A stretch of DNA of 64,000 bases from the NCBI GenBank assembly GCA_905221605.1, contig CAJNDS010001557.1, positions 101,001 through 165,000 on the forward strand. The letters run 5' to 3'. The stretch's first letter is position 1. Each line of letters begins with the position of its first letter. The position numbers were made by a program, and so were the translations under genes. This document shows, piece by piece, positions 29,440-37,942 of the stretch. Under the pieces are notes generated by a model. The model was not told where the DNA came from. It was given only the letters and a program-made list of their open reading frames with translations, and searched no databases. Source of the stretch: Symbiodinium natans. Lineage: Eukaryota; Sar; Dinophyceae; Suessiales; Symbiodiniaceae.

Positions 29440-31587
29440 ATGCCTTCTCCCAAGCGATGGCTCCAACCTTCCTCGGATGGTGGACAGAATGGTGGAGCTG
29501 GAAATGGTGCAGCTGAGTCTCTGGGTAGAAGGGCGGTGCTGGAAGAGGTGATGCCTGGCGCTGAAGAACATCTGGAAGAAGCCTTGGTTGCAGAAGACCC
29601 CAATGTGGGTATGAATCCCAATGTGGATATGGTTAGCAATGCTGAAGCGGAAGGACGTGCTGTTTCTGTATCGCCAAAGCCTGGTGAAAAAAGGAACTGG
29701 GACGCGACTGGTGGTATAGACCGTGAAATGGAGGTGACTGTTTTACGCGTGTTGCAAAAACATGGGTATCAGCCGTCGACTTCGACTTCGGGCCGAATGG
29801 TAGACCAAGGGTCTCAGACCGATCTGATTGGAGAAGTGCTGCAAGCGGCCAGGAGGCCTCTGAACAAGATTAAAGGGGATCCCTCTGCGAGTTCCCAAGG
29901 TGGTGGAAGCGGTTACGAACAGAAGGGTGCGGACAGCTTTGAAGCTGCACCAACTGCTGAATACGCCATGGGGGAGGAGGAGATCTTACAGATGGAGGCT
30001 GAAAGGTTGCGCCAGTTGTCAGAAGAAGAGGATGAGATGCGTCAAGTCTCTGAAAGGGATGGTTTTCGGAAAGATGAGCATCTGATCAAAGCGTGCGATG
30101 GGACAACGTGGGAATGGCACTTCCATGAAGATGGGAGACAATATTACTACTGCCTGGATACGCAGGAAAGCAAGTGGACGTTGCCGGTTGTAGGTGAAAA
30201 GATGAAGAGTGACGAGGTGGTTGGGTCTCCTTCGGGCAATGAGCTGGAAATGGAGGCTGCACTGGGTTCTTCATCCTCTACTCCGACGCCTGAGTCTACG
30301 AGGGCATTCCAGGGTAGTGTAAATAGTGTAGGTGAAAAAGATTTTTCCTCTACTATCAGGGATAGCGGTCCTAGGGCTGGTGGTGACGCCCCGACCTCGG
30401 GTTCTCCTGATGAGGAGGGGATTTCTGGAAACCGAGCAGACCCCGCTGAAGCTCAACATCTGGATCGGGAAGAAATGGAGGCGCTTTCTGAGGGTGTGGC
30501 AGCGGTGGAATCGGTGGGTCCAGAAGAAAAAATGCCCAATGAGGAGATCGGAACTGTGTCGGCTGCAGAAGAGAGAGTGGTGGATGTGGTACCTGTCGTT
30601 CAGGAAGGTGGTCCTGGAGATTCGGAAGACGGAGGGAAAAAGTTGTGTGTTACGACTGAGGAGGTCTCTTCGTTTGGTGCCAAGAATCCTGCCATTCAAG
30701 GGGAAAAAGAAGCTTCTGGAATAGCTGGAGACACGGAAGATCTGAAAGATGGGGCCTGGAGCGCCAATGATGCGCGGGTCAATGCGCCAGATAGTACCTG
30801 GAGTGCGAAAGAGGCACGGGTTGAGGTGCATATGGTATTACGTTCCACGGGCGACTGCAACAATGGGGCGCAGGTCTCCGCAGCAGCTGATGACGGAGGT
30901 TCACAGGTGGACGCACTGGTGCAACCTGAAGTTAGCTGCGAGGAACGAAATAGCAAGGGCTACACCGGAGCCGATGAGGCAGCTGTGGTCAATGATGGTG
31001 GCAATTCTCCTTTGGAAACCATGGAACCAAAGGAGCCTGCGGTGGAAGAAAATGTACCTGCCGTGGATGATCAATTCAATAGCCCTGCAGTGGAAGAAAA
31101 TTTGCCTGCTGCAGAAGGTGAGACAAAAGACTCCAATGATGGGTCCACTCCCATGAAGGGAGAAGTGTTGCCGTCTGGAAGTTCGCCGGAAGTCGACACC
31201 GAGCGAACTGCAGCAGATGAGGCAAGGCCATTGGCTGGAAAAAAGGAAGGTCCTGAGCCCCTGGAGCACAAGATGGATGATCTTGTGGGACTCGTGCAGG
31301 AGCCGGACGAGCAGTGTGACCCAAAGGTGAAGACAAAGGATGCGCCAGGAGCCGATGATACAGAGATGGTTTCTGAAGAGCATGCAAAGAAAGTGCCCCG
31401 AGCGGGAGCCTTGGAATCACCTGGGGAACATTGCTACCAAGAGGGAGATGAGATCATGGGTCTAGTGCGCTGCATCAATGGGTATGGAGCCTTTTTGGAC
31501 CTTGGTGATTTGAATGTATTGATTCCTGCAGAAGGGAACAATACGCACATCAGTTCAAATTTGGTGATACTGTCAATGGAACAGTGA
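29440..31587 (+). CDS. LTR-element ORF A: WW domain and start of an S1 domain
   Basis: 715 codons from an ATG 68 bases after the 5' LTR. Most of the protein is acidic and low in complexity. Residues about 219-246 form a WW domain (W..H..DGRQYYYCLDT..SKWTLP, with both Trp and the final Pro). The last 45 residues (GDEIMGLVRCINGYGAFLDL) are the first strands of an S1 RNA-binding fold, which then stops abruptly. The missing half of the S1 fold is encoded in the -1 frame by ORF B. In position it corresponds to gag, but I see no gag motif. WW domains bind Pro-rich ligands and S1 domains bind RNA. Confidence 0.85.
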   Translation: MPSPKRWLQPSSDGGQNGGAGNGAAESLGRRAVLEEVMPGAEEHLEEALVAEDPNVGMNPNVDMVSNAEAEGRAVSVSPKPGEKRNWDATGGIDREMEVTVLRVLQKHGYQPSTSTSGRMVDQGSQTDLIGEVLQAARRPLNKIKGDPSASSQGGGSGYEQKGADSFEAAPTAEYAMGEEEILQMEAERLRQLSEEEDEMRQVSERDGFRKDEHLIKACDGTTWEWHFHEDGRQYYYCLDTQESKWTLPVVGEKMKSDEVVGSPSGNELEMEAALGSSSSTPTPESTRAFQGSVNSVGEKDFSSTIRDSGPRAGGDAPTSGSPDEEGISGNRADPAEAQHLDREEMEALSEGVAAVESVGPEEKMPNEEIGTVSAAEERVVDVVPVVQEGGPGDSEDGGKKLCVTTEEVSSFGAKNPAIQGEKEASGIAGDTEDLKDGAWSANDARVNAPDSTWSAKEARVEVHMVLRSTGDCNNGAQVSAAADDGGSQVDALVQPEVSCEERNSKGYTGADEAAVVNDGGNSPLETMEPKEPAVEENVPAVDDQFNSPAVEENLPAAEGETKDSNDGSTPMKGEVLPSGSSPEVDTERTAADEARPLAGKKEGPEPLEHKMDDLVGLVQEPDEQCDPKVKTKDAPGADDTEMVSEEHAKKVPRAGALESPGEHCYQEGDEIMGLVRCINGYGAFLDLGDLNVLIPAEGNNTHISSNLVILSMEQ
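31557..31563 (+). promoter_or_regulatory. Candidate -1 ribosomal frameshift heptamer
   Basis: A AAT TTG in the ORF A frame fits X XXY YYZ. It lies 24 bases before the ORF A stop and inside the region where ORF B is already open. Slippage there would join ORF A to ORF B and complete the S1 domain. A small hairpin (ACTGT/ACAGT, 31569-31585) begins five bases downstream. Confidence 0.55.
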
Positions 31588-34500
31588 AGCGAGTGGAAGA
31601 TGATGGTACCATAATCTTGGACACCTTTCTGGTTTTGGAAGAGGACGAGGAGGACTCTTCTTCGACGCTGCGGAAATGGAAACCCAGCGGCTGGAGTACG
31701 TGGTGGACAGATTCATGGTATGCTGGTCAATGGTACCAAGATTCCGGCAGTCAATGGGACTGGAAACGGGAGGAAGAGCAGTCTGATGGAAGGGTTGCTG
31801 ATCAAGAGTTGTCCTCAGAAGAACAAGAGGAAAGGCAACTTTATGGAGAAAAGATCTATAAAGCTCTTCTTGAGGATGGAAACGCTGATAAGGCCTATGT
31901 TGGCAAAATCACTGGGATGCTGTTGGGTCGCCCAATGGAAGAGCTACAGGAGTGTGTTGCAGATCATGCATTCCTCAATGCGGAAGCTCGGCGCGCGTAT
32001 GGCATCTTGCAAAGTGATGGTTGGAAGCCTGATGGTACAGAAAGCACAGGCTTGGGAAAGCTAACCACCTTTTCCCGAAAACAGTACCACAACGCGCTTT
32101 TCGAACTGGCATGCAGAAAAAGGAGATTTACTCGACCAGTTGTGGGTGAAGCGGTGGCAACGGTGCTGAGTCAAGGGGAAGATGAGCTTTGGAACGCGCT
32201 TTGGTTGGACACCAAGCGATTTTTGCAGGAGCTTGATGGTGCAGTGGAATCCATGAGTAAAAGGGAGAACAAGCCAATGGAAGCCTACATGGATCCTGAC
32301 CAGTACAAAAAGGCTCACATGACTCCACAGACTGTGTCACCTGGATACAGCAAGCTGTGCAAGTTCTTCAATAAGGGAAGGTGTCGCAATGGTGATGGGT
32401 GTCCCTATGAGCATCGTCGTTATGGTGAAGGTTGGCCAGAAGGAGGATCAACTGAGCCAAAGAACAGCCAAGAAGCTGGAGATGAGGATGGGAACATCGG
32501 TGACCCTCCTACAGAGGAAGGCGCAGTGGATGAGGCACAGCAGGAGCGGGAGGATTTAGCCTTCCGGGCCAAGTACAACTTTGGTAAAGGTGCATCAAAG
32601 GGTGAACCTACGTTGGGTGAGCCAAAAGGTCGGCTGTGTCTGTATTACAATCAAGGTGGTTGTAAATATGGGACTACATGCAGGTATCTTCACAACGATG
32701 ACATAGCATTGGAAGGGACTTGGGAGCCCGGCAAATCTTGGGACAATGCTTCCAGGAAGGCACTAAGGGACGCGGGGTTCCACCATTGCTGTTTCGATTA
32801 TTACCTCAGAGGACGTTGCCGGAAAGGGTCAAATTTCTGCAAGTACTCCCATGACGAGATGTCAGATGAGCGGCTGACGCACCTGAAACACTTGGTACAT
32901 GTGGCCAATCAGGTCCGGTTTGAAAAGGAGAGAGGATGGGAGATTTCGGACAGAAGCACTTTTCAGCCACCTGCGAGTGGGGGAGCTGAATCTTCCTCAT
33001 CCTCGGCACCAAAAGCGCTGCAAATGACCAATGTGTCACAAAAAGAAGGTGAAAAGGGTATTCTGGATGAAGCAGAAGCTGATGAACAAAAGAATTCGGT
33101 GGCTGAATCCACTGGTACTCGGCTTCAAAATCCAGAGGAGCCAATTGAAAATTGGATGGCTCGCAACGAACACCTTTGGGTGTATACCCCTCATGTAAGT
33201 GAGGTGATGATTACACTTGGTGTGACCAACGTGTCGGACTTGCAAGAGTTCATCTTTGTGGAAGATTTGGTTGACAAAGGGATCAACAAAGTGACAGCGT
33301 GCAAAATTCTGCAATTGGTTGGTGGTGTCCGATATCGTCCGGGAGGACCGGAAAAAGCAGTTCCTTCCGATGCATCTGTACGGGTACAACAATCTTCTGG
33401 GAGCAAGGGAACTGGAAGAGAGGCGGTGCGAACCCTCACTCAGGTGCGTGAAGCTGAAGGCTCCGGTGCAAAAACAATGCCGAGAGGCTCCTATCGGGAG
33501 CTTTTTGATAAGGTCAGGTGCCGTGATGCTTGGACGCTTGCGCAGAGGTCTCCGCTGTGCGTACAGAAGCTGCAGTTGGTGGGAGTTGGAATGCCGCCGG
33601 TGAACCCGCCAACAAAAAAGTATCGGTCAAGATCAAACCCTGTAAGAAGGGGAAGGCCCTTGCTGGATAAAAAACAGGTGCGACAGGTGCCACGCTCTCG
33701 TTCACAACGACGAGTGCAACCGGCGGAAGTGGTGGAAAAGCCAAAGCCACTGGAACTGAAGCCTCGTGGTGGGTTGTCGTATCGGTTCAGCAGAGCGTGG
33801 GCAGATGTGGTGGATGATGATGAACAGGCGGAGGCTTTGGTCTCTTGTGCCGCTTCCTCAAGCGATTCAAGCGAGGAGGAGACCAATGCCGCGCAACGCA
33901 TGAGGGAAATCTTTTTGCAAGAAAGGGATTCACAGAGAACTGCGATTCGTGGCAATGTTCCGCTGGGTGGTTCTTCAGGCCCCAATGATGGGCAGAAAAA
34001 ATCGGTTCACCTTGGCGAAGGGCGCGACAAAGCGTCGCGGGGGGAGACCCGCCAAGAAGTGACTTCACAAGTTTTTTCGCTACCACAACCTTCTCGTCGA
34101 ACTGAACAGTCTCAAAAAAGAGCAAGGGATGGCTCAGTTATAGTTGGTTCGCTGGCGGTGGGCTCCACGGGTGAGGTTTTACCTGGGCAAGGTGTTGCTG
34201 GACAGGTGAATGTATCTGAAAGCGCTCAAGTTCTTCCTGGGCAAGAAGTGGCTGGACAGGAGACGGCGCTGGAAGGAGCAGTGCAAATTTCTGGCGAGGA
34301 GACTGACCAAAAAGAAGGAGAAGGTGGGAGCAATGAACTCCGTGGTGATGGTGCGAAGATATTGGATGTTTGTCCGGTGAAGAAGGACCCTCAGCAATTG
34401 CTGGTTAAAGGTCTTCTGACTCGGATTTATTGGAAGGTTGCTGTTGGCAAGTTGCCTGTGGGCCAAAGAGGCTGCCAGAAGGGGTCCAATAAGATGGATC

Positions 34501-37286
34501 GAAATTTGGTTATTAGCATGTCATCCGAGGGTGCAAGCGAACAGGATGAGAACCTGGCACTGGAGGACGATGCTGATCAGTCAATGGGTGATGGTGCGAT
34601 GGTGGTTATGGTGTATGATCCAGGAACGCTGATTCAGTCGCCAACAACTGATTGGGTTATGCGTCGCGGTCTGACCGATCGTACCATCTGGCCAGCAATA
34701 GCGGCTACGGCACAGAGGATATGTGCTGAAATGGTTCAAGTGGATGAAATGAATGCCCAGCTAGGGACTGGAGCACTCCTTTTTCAAAGGAGAGATCAAG
34801 GATATTATGGTGATATGCATCATTCGTTCCATGACAATCCGTGCTTGCCGGCGGTGGGAAATTATCCTCTTTCGGTGATGGGTGCATTGCTATCTCCTGG
34901 TCTGGAAGGGGAATTCAAAAATACTGATAAGTTTGGAGCTGCTATGGAGGCAATTGCCTATGATTGGAGTCGCAGTCCAGGCATGGAAGTTCACATTGAA
35001 CTTATGGCGAGGGTAGCCAAATTGGTTCATCCTTTCCTTACCCTAGGAGCTCAAGGGTCAGTGATGTTCTTGGAGTTTCTCTGGCAGCGCGGGAGGGCCC
35101 AGTTGATGGAGTTCCTTCAGGCGGCGACTTGCGCTGATCAATTGGAGGTTCTCTGGAGAAGGATGGACGACGATGCTGATGAAGAAGTGGATCCTTCGAC
35201 AGCGGTGCTGGAAGTTCTTGGACCGGAGGATGCGGTACTTGATCAAGGGAACAATGAATCCCTTATTCCCATTGAAGATGCTGGAGGTGAGACAATTGGT
35301 GACACTGGAAGGGATGGCAAAGCGCCAGAAGTTTCTCCGGAAGAGGAGACATCCAGTGGGTCATCAAGACTGGCGGACACAAGGATTTTCTTGTGGTCAG
35401 TGTACTCCCGCGTTGCTTCCAATTTCTCTACGCAGGACCGCACTACTGGTAAGATCTTTGACAGCACAAAAGGGTATCCTGGTGAAGGACCAAACAATGG
35501 TGACAATCCTTCCTCTAAGAGGAACTTACCCTGGATCTCGGAAGACTACCTCGACGAAGTAGTGTCAAAAAAGATGGAAAGGTCTTCAGATATGGATGGG
35601 TTGGAGGGGTTTGTTCCGGGAAGTGAGGGACCGTTGGAAAAGGTAGAGGTGGAGAATGTTACTGCCTCTAAAATTCTTATGGCTCTTTGGAAGAAGGGAT
35701 ATAGAGCTGGGTATAGAAGGTTGTGTCGTTTGAACGCATCTGGATGCAAGGTTGGAGCAATGAAACGTCCAATCAAAAGGGTGCAGAAGATCGGCGCTAG
35801 AAAGGCCTTCCTGAAAATGTTCAATGTTTTTGGATCGTCTCAGCATGGCTCAGGAGCTGGCGGAAAACCAATCATGAAGGTGGTAGGACCAAGGCCAGGT
35901 TTTCCAGCTGTACTCCAAGCATCAAATACTGATAGCACCTTGGGTGAAGGGAGCAGTTCTCAGGTACATGGCAATGTTCATGTAGAGCAGAATCGCCCTA
36001 TGGACCGGTACGAGGCAGAGCGCTTGGAGAAGAGGAAGAAAGGCTTCTGCTATTGGTTCAGCAGGGGAAAAGATCGCTGCAAATTTGGTGAAGACTGCAA
36101 ATTCATCCATTCAGAAGATGATGTGGTGCTGCATTCGTATTGGTGCAAATACTATGTGGCGGGGAGACCCTGCTTCGCTGGAAAGGAGTGTGCGTTCTCG
36201 CATGATGCAACTGGTGTGAGGTGCATCCAGTTTGCTCAGTCTGGGAAGTGTCGTTATGGTGACAGGTGTGTCTTCGAGCATGGTGATCCGCTGGATGAAC
36301 AGAGGCCAAGGTCTCCAAGGACGCCCCCAAGGGATGGTCCAAGGAGAAGTTCTGGTGCAAAAGGTGGAGAAAAGGAGATCTCTCCTGAACAGTTCGATGA
36401 TGGTGAGGAGGATTTTATGGTTTATGACGATGATACCAAAATGACGGAACTGTTGATGGAGGCGATTTCATTTCTGTCCGATGGCAAGTCAGATTTGGCT
36501 CGAGCAGAGGCGGACCCACTGTTCAAACTCCTGAAGTTCAATGGAGATGCTGACCAGATGGATAGAGAATGGGTTTCGTGGACCACTAGTATGCTGTCCG
36601 TGCTGGAACTTCACGAAGTAGTGAAGTCGTATGATGTTTCGCTCGCGGAGGTGGAAGAATGGGTCAATGACCTGAGGATATGGTACGAGCGAGCCAATTT
36701 GGGAGAAGAGAAAGATTCCAAAAGGGGCAAAAAGAGGTCCCTAGAAAGGGAGTCCAGCAAGGATATTCCTGCAGAAAAAGAAGTGGTTGAGACTTCGGAG
36801 ACGGAGGTTGCCGTTGAGGAGGAGATGAAAAAGGTCAAAAAGAAGAGGAAAGCTGCAGCTATCGAAGATCCTTACACTCTTCTGGTTCCAAAGCCGAAGA
36901 AGATGCCGGCGAACATTGAGAGGGGTGGATCATCATCCAATGCGGTGGTTTCTGCAGGGGAAAAAGCCTCGAAAATGCGCACAAAGTCAAATGTCGGTGG
37001 AAAGACGAAGAAGAAGGAGAAAAGTCAGAGTCCCAAAAAGGAAGAGGTGGTAATGGTGCAAGGTCCTGAGGAAAAGGATCGTCCATCTGATGTGGATGCA
37101 CCAGCGTCTACCACTGTGAATGCAGAGCTGGGTCAATCTTGCCAAGCGATTGAGGACGCAAAGAGAGAAGGATTGGTATCCTCAATTCAAAGGTGCGTGC
37201 AGGATCCTGTTCTTACAGTTTCGGACCTGGAGTATATTCTGCTGCAACTTCACCTCAGAATTGCCAACAATCGGAAAAAGAAGTGA
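31584..37286 (+). CDS. LTR-element ORF B: S1 end, MLLE domain, six CCCH zinc fingers
   Basis: 1900 codons; the frame has no ATG at its start and is open further upstream, so it is probably reached by -1 frameshift from ORF A. The first residues (GDTVNGTVKRVEDDGTIIL) finish the S1 fold. Residues 85-143 match the MLLE/PABC domain of poly(A)-binding protein (KITGMLL at 108-114). CCCH fingers lie at 259-277, 352-370 and 403-423, with C-X7-C-X5-C-X3-H or C-X8-C-X6-C-X3-H spacing, and three more in tandem near 1485-1570. A helical SAM-like stretch follows the first trio (VSDLQEFIFVEDLVDKGINK). A conserved-looking globular part lies near 1010-1190. The C-terminus is Lys-rich (KKVKKKRKAAA). No YxDD, DDE or DTG motif was found. 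It probably binds RNA, perhaps poly(A) mRNP. Confidence 0.85.
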   Translation: MKRVEDDGTIILDTFLVLEEDEEDSSSTLRKWKPSGWSTWWTDSWYAGQWYQDSGSQWDWKREEEQSDGRVADQELSSEEQEERQLYGEKIYKALLEDGNADKAYVGKITGMLLGRPMEELQECVADHAFLNAEARRAYGILQSDGWKPDGTESTGLGKLTTFSRKQYHNALFELACRKRRFTRPVVGEAVATVLSQGEDELWNALWLDTKRFLQELDGAVESMSKRENKPMEAYMDPDQYKKAHMTPQTVSPGYSKLCKFFNKGRCRNGDGCPYEHRRYGEGWPEGGSTEPKNSQEAGDEDGNIGDPPTEEGAVDEAQQEREDLAFRAKYNFGKGASKGEPTLGEPKGRLCLYYNQGGCKYGTTCRYLHNDDIALEGTWEPGKSWDNASRKALRDAGFHHCCFDYYLRGRCRKGSNFCKYSHDEMSDERLTHLKHLVHVANQVRFEKERGWEISDRSTFQPPASGGAESSSSSAPKALQMTNVSQKEGEKGILDEAEADEQKNSVAESTGTRLQNPEEPIENWMARNEHLWVYTPHVSEVMITLGVTNVSDLQEFIFVEDLVDKGINKVTACKILQLVGGVRYRPGGPEKAVPSDASVRVQQSSGSKGTGREAVRTLTQVREAEGSGAKTMPRGSYRELFDKVRCRDAWTLAQRSPLCVQKLQLVGVGMPPVNPPTKKYRSRSNPVRRGRPLLDKKQVRQVPRSRSQRRVQPAEVVEKPKPLELKPRGGLSYRFSRAWADVVDDDEQAEALVSCAASSSDSSEEETNAAQRMREIFLQERDSQRTAIRGNVPLGGSSGPNDGQKKSVHLGEGRDKASRGETRQEVTSQVFSLPQPSRRTEQSQKRARDGSVIVGSLAVGSTGEVLPGQGVAGQVNVSESAQVLPGQEVAGQETALEGAVQISGEETDQKEGEGGSNELRGDGAKILDVCPVKKDPQQLLVKGLLTRIYWKVAVGKLPVGQRGCQKGSNKMDRNLVISMSSEGASEQDENLALEDDADQSMGDGAMVVMVYDPGTLIQSPTTDWVMRRGLTDRTIWPAIAATAQRICAEMVQVDEMNAQLGTGALLFQRRDQGYYGDMHHSFHDNPCLPAVGNYPLSVMGALLSPGLEGEFKNTDKFGAAMEAIAYDWSRSPGMEVHIELMARVAKLVHPFLTLGAQGSVMFLEFLWQRGRAQLMEFLQAATCADQLEVLWRRMDDDADEEVDPSTAVLEVLGPEDAVLDQGNNESLIPIEDAGGETIGDTGRDGKAPEVSPEEETSSGSSRLADTRIFLWSVYSRVASNFSTQDRTTGKIFDSTKGYPGEGPNNGDNPSSKRNLPWISEDYLDEVVSKKMERSSDMDGLEGFVPGSEGPLEKVEVENVTASKILMALWKKGYRAGYRRLCRLNASGCKVGAMKRPIKRVQKIGARKAFLKMFNVFGSSQHGSGAGGKPIMKVVGPRPGFPAVLQASNTDSTLGEGSSSQVHGNVHVEQNRPMDRYEAERLEKRKKGFCYWFSRGKDRCKFGEDCKFIHSEDDVVLHSYWCKYYVAGRPCFAGKECAFSHDATGVRCIQFAQSGKCRYGDRCVFEHGDPLDEQRPRSPRTPPRDGPRRSSGAKGGEKEISPEQFDDGEEDFMVYDDDTKMTELLMEAISFLSDGKSDLARAEADPLFKLLKFNGDADQMDREWVSWTTSMLSVLELHEVVKSYDVSLAEVEEWVNDLRIWYERANLGEEKDSKRGKKRSLERESSKDIPAEKEVVETSETEVAVEEEMKKVKKKRKAAAIEDPYTLLVPKPKKMPANIERGGSSSNAVVSAGEKASKMRTKSNVGGKTKKKEKSQSPKKEEVVMVQGPEEKDRPSDVDAPASTTVNAELGQSCQAIEDAKREGLVSSIQRCVQDPVLTVSDLEYILLQLHLRIANNRKKK

Positions 37287-37643
37287 TTGGATGGTATGGA
37301 TGAAGGGATGGTTTTTCTCTTTCTGGAGACAGGTGCGCTGGAACAGCCAATGTGCTGACAATGTGGTGGTTACTATTAAGGGTATGGAAATCCCTGATAG
37401 TAGAAGTCAGTAGTTTTTCGCGTAGCGAAGACCACGGTTTGTGGTGAAGAAGGCCGAAGAGTCTTCAATGATAAGAGGATCATGGTGGAAAAAGATTCTC
37501 TGTGGTTAGTGGGTTAGCCAATGTGCTATAATTTCGTCCTGGATGACGTAAAACCATATTGTGCATTTCAAGCAGCTGGCTGCTGCCTTAATGGCAGTTT
37601 TTGGCCAAAAGATCTGCACCTCCAATGTGTCCTAGGAAATCCT
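37287..37643 (+). other. LTR-element 3' untranslated region
   Basis: Between the ORF B stop and the purine tract there is no long frame. It contains a 10-base CCTAGGAAAT/CCTAGGACAG doublet near 37631 and otherwise unremarkable sequence. Confidence 0.6.
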
Positions 37644-37656
37644 AGGACAGGGGGAG
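37644..37656 (+). promoter_or_regulatory. Polypurine tract
   Basis: AGGACAGGGGGAG ends on the base before the 3' LTR, the normal place for plus-strand priming in LTR elements. Confidence 0.75.
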
Positions 37657-37942
37657 TGCGGAGCTGCAACTGGTATTGTAAAAAGGAGTTAGTGTTGGGG
37701 TTGGAAGGGTCAATGAACCCGGAAATCTTGTATGGCTCAAGATGGCCACGAGCCGTCAGCTTTTGTTGAAAAAATACGTACGCCTGGGGTTGGGTTTAAC
37801 GGGTTGGAGTAGTCCCGTCCCTTCTCCCTTATCCTGTCCCCTTAGGGGTGGGTGTTCTTGTTTCTGGTTCGATCTGGGAAATCCATATAGGCGACTGTTG
37901 AGGGTTGGTTTCTTTCCCTGTTCCCTTTCGGTTGCCCCCGTA
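37657..37942 (+). repeat. 3' LTR
   Basis: 286 bp. Compared with the 5' copy it lacks one G in a G-run and has G for A in the CGCCTAGGG/CGCCTGGGG stretch. It is followed directly by CCCTAAACCCTA. Confidence 0.92.

Larger units (their letters stand above)
29086..37942 (+). mobile_element. LTR element without pol, carrying RNA-binding domain ORFs
   Basis: An 8857-bp unit bounded by 287- and 286-bp direct repeats that differ by one substitution and one indel. A primer-binding site abuts the 5' LTR and a purine tract abuts the 3' LTR. The flanks are CCCTAAACCCTA on both sides, so a 5-bp CCCTA duplication is consistent but cannot be proven within heptamer repeats. The interior holds two long plus-strand ORFs with WW, S1, MLLE and CCCH domains. 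I found no reverse transcriptase, integrase, protease or RNase H motif in the interior. It is therefore likely mobilised in trans by a copia-like element. The near-identical LTRs argue for recent insertion. Confidence 0.88.

Noticed and set aside
36400-36440. YDDD motif in ORF B as a reverse transcriptase active site
   Set aside because: It sits in an acidic linker after the CCCH trio without any surrounding RT motif.
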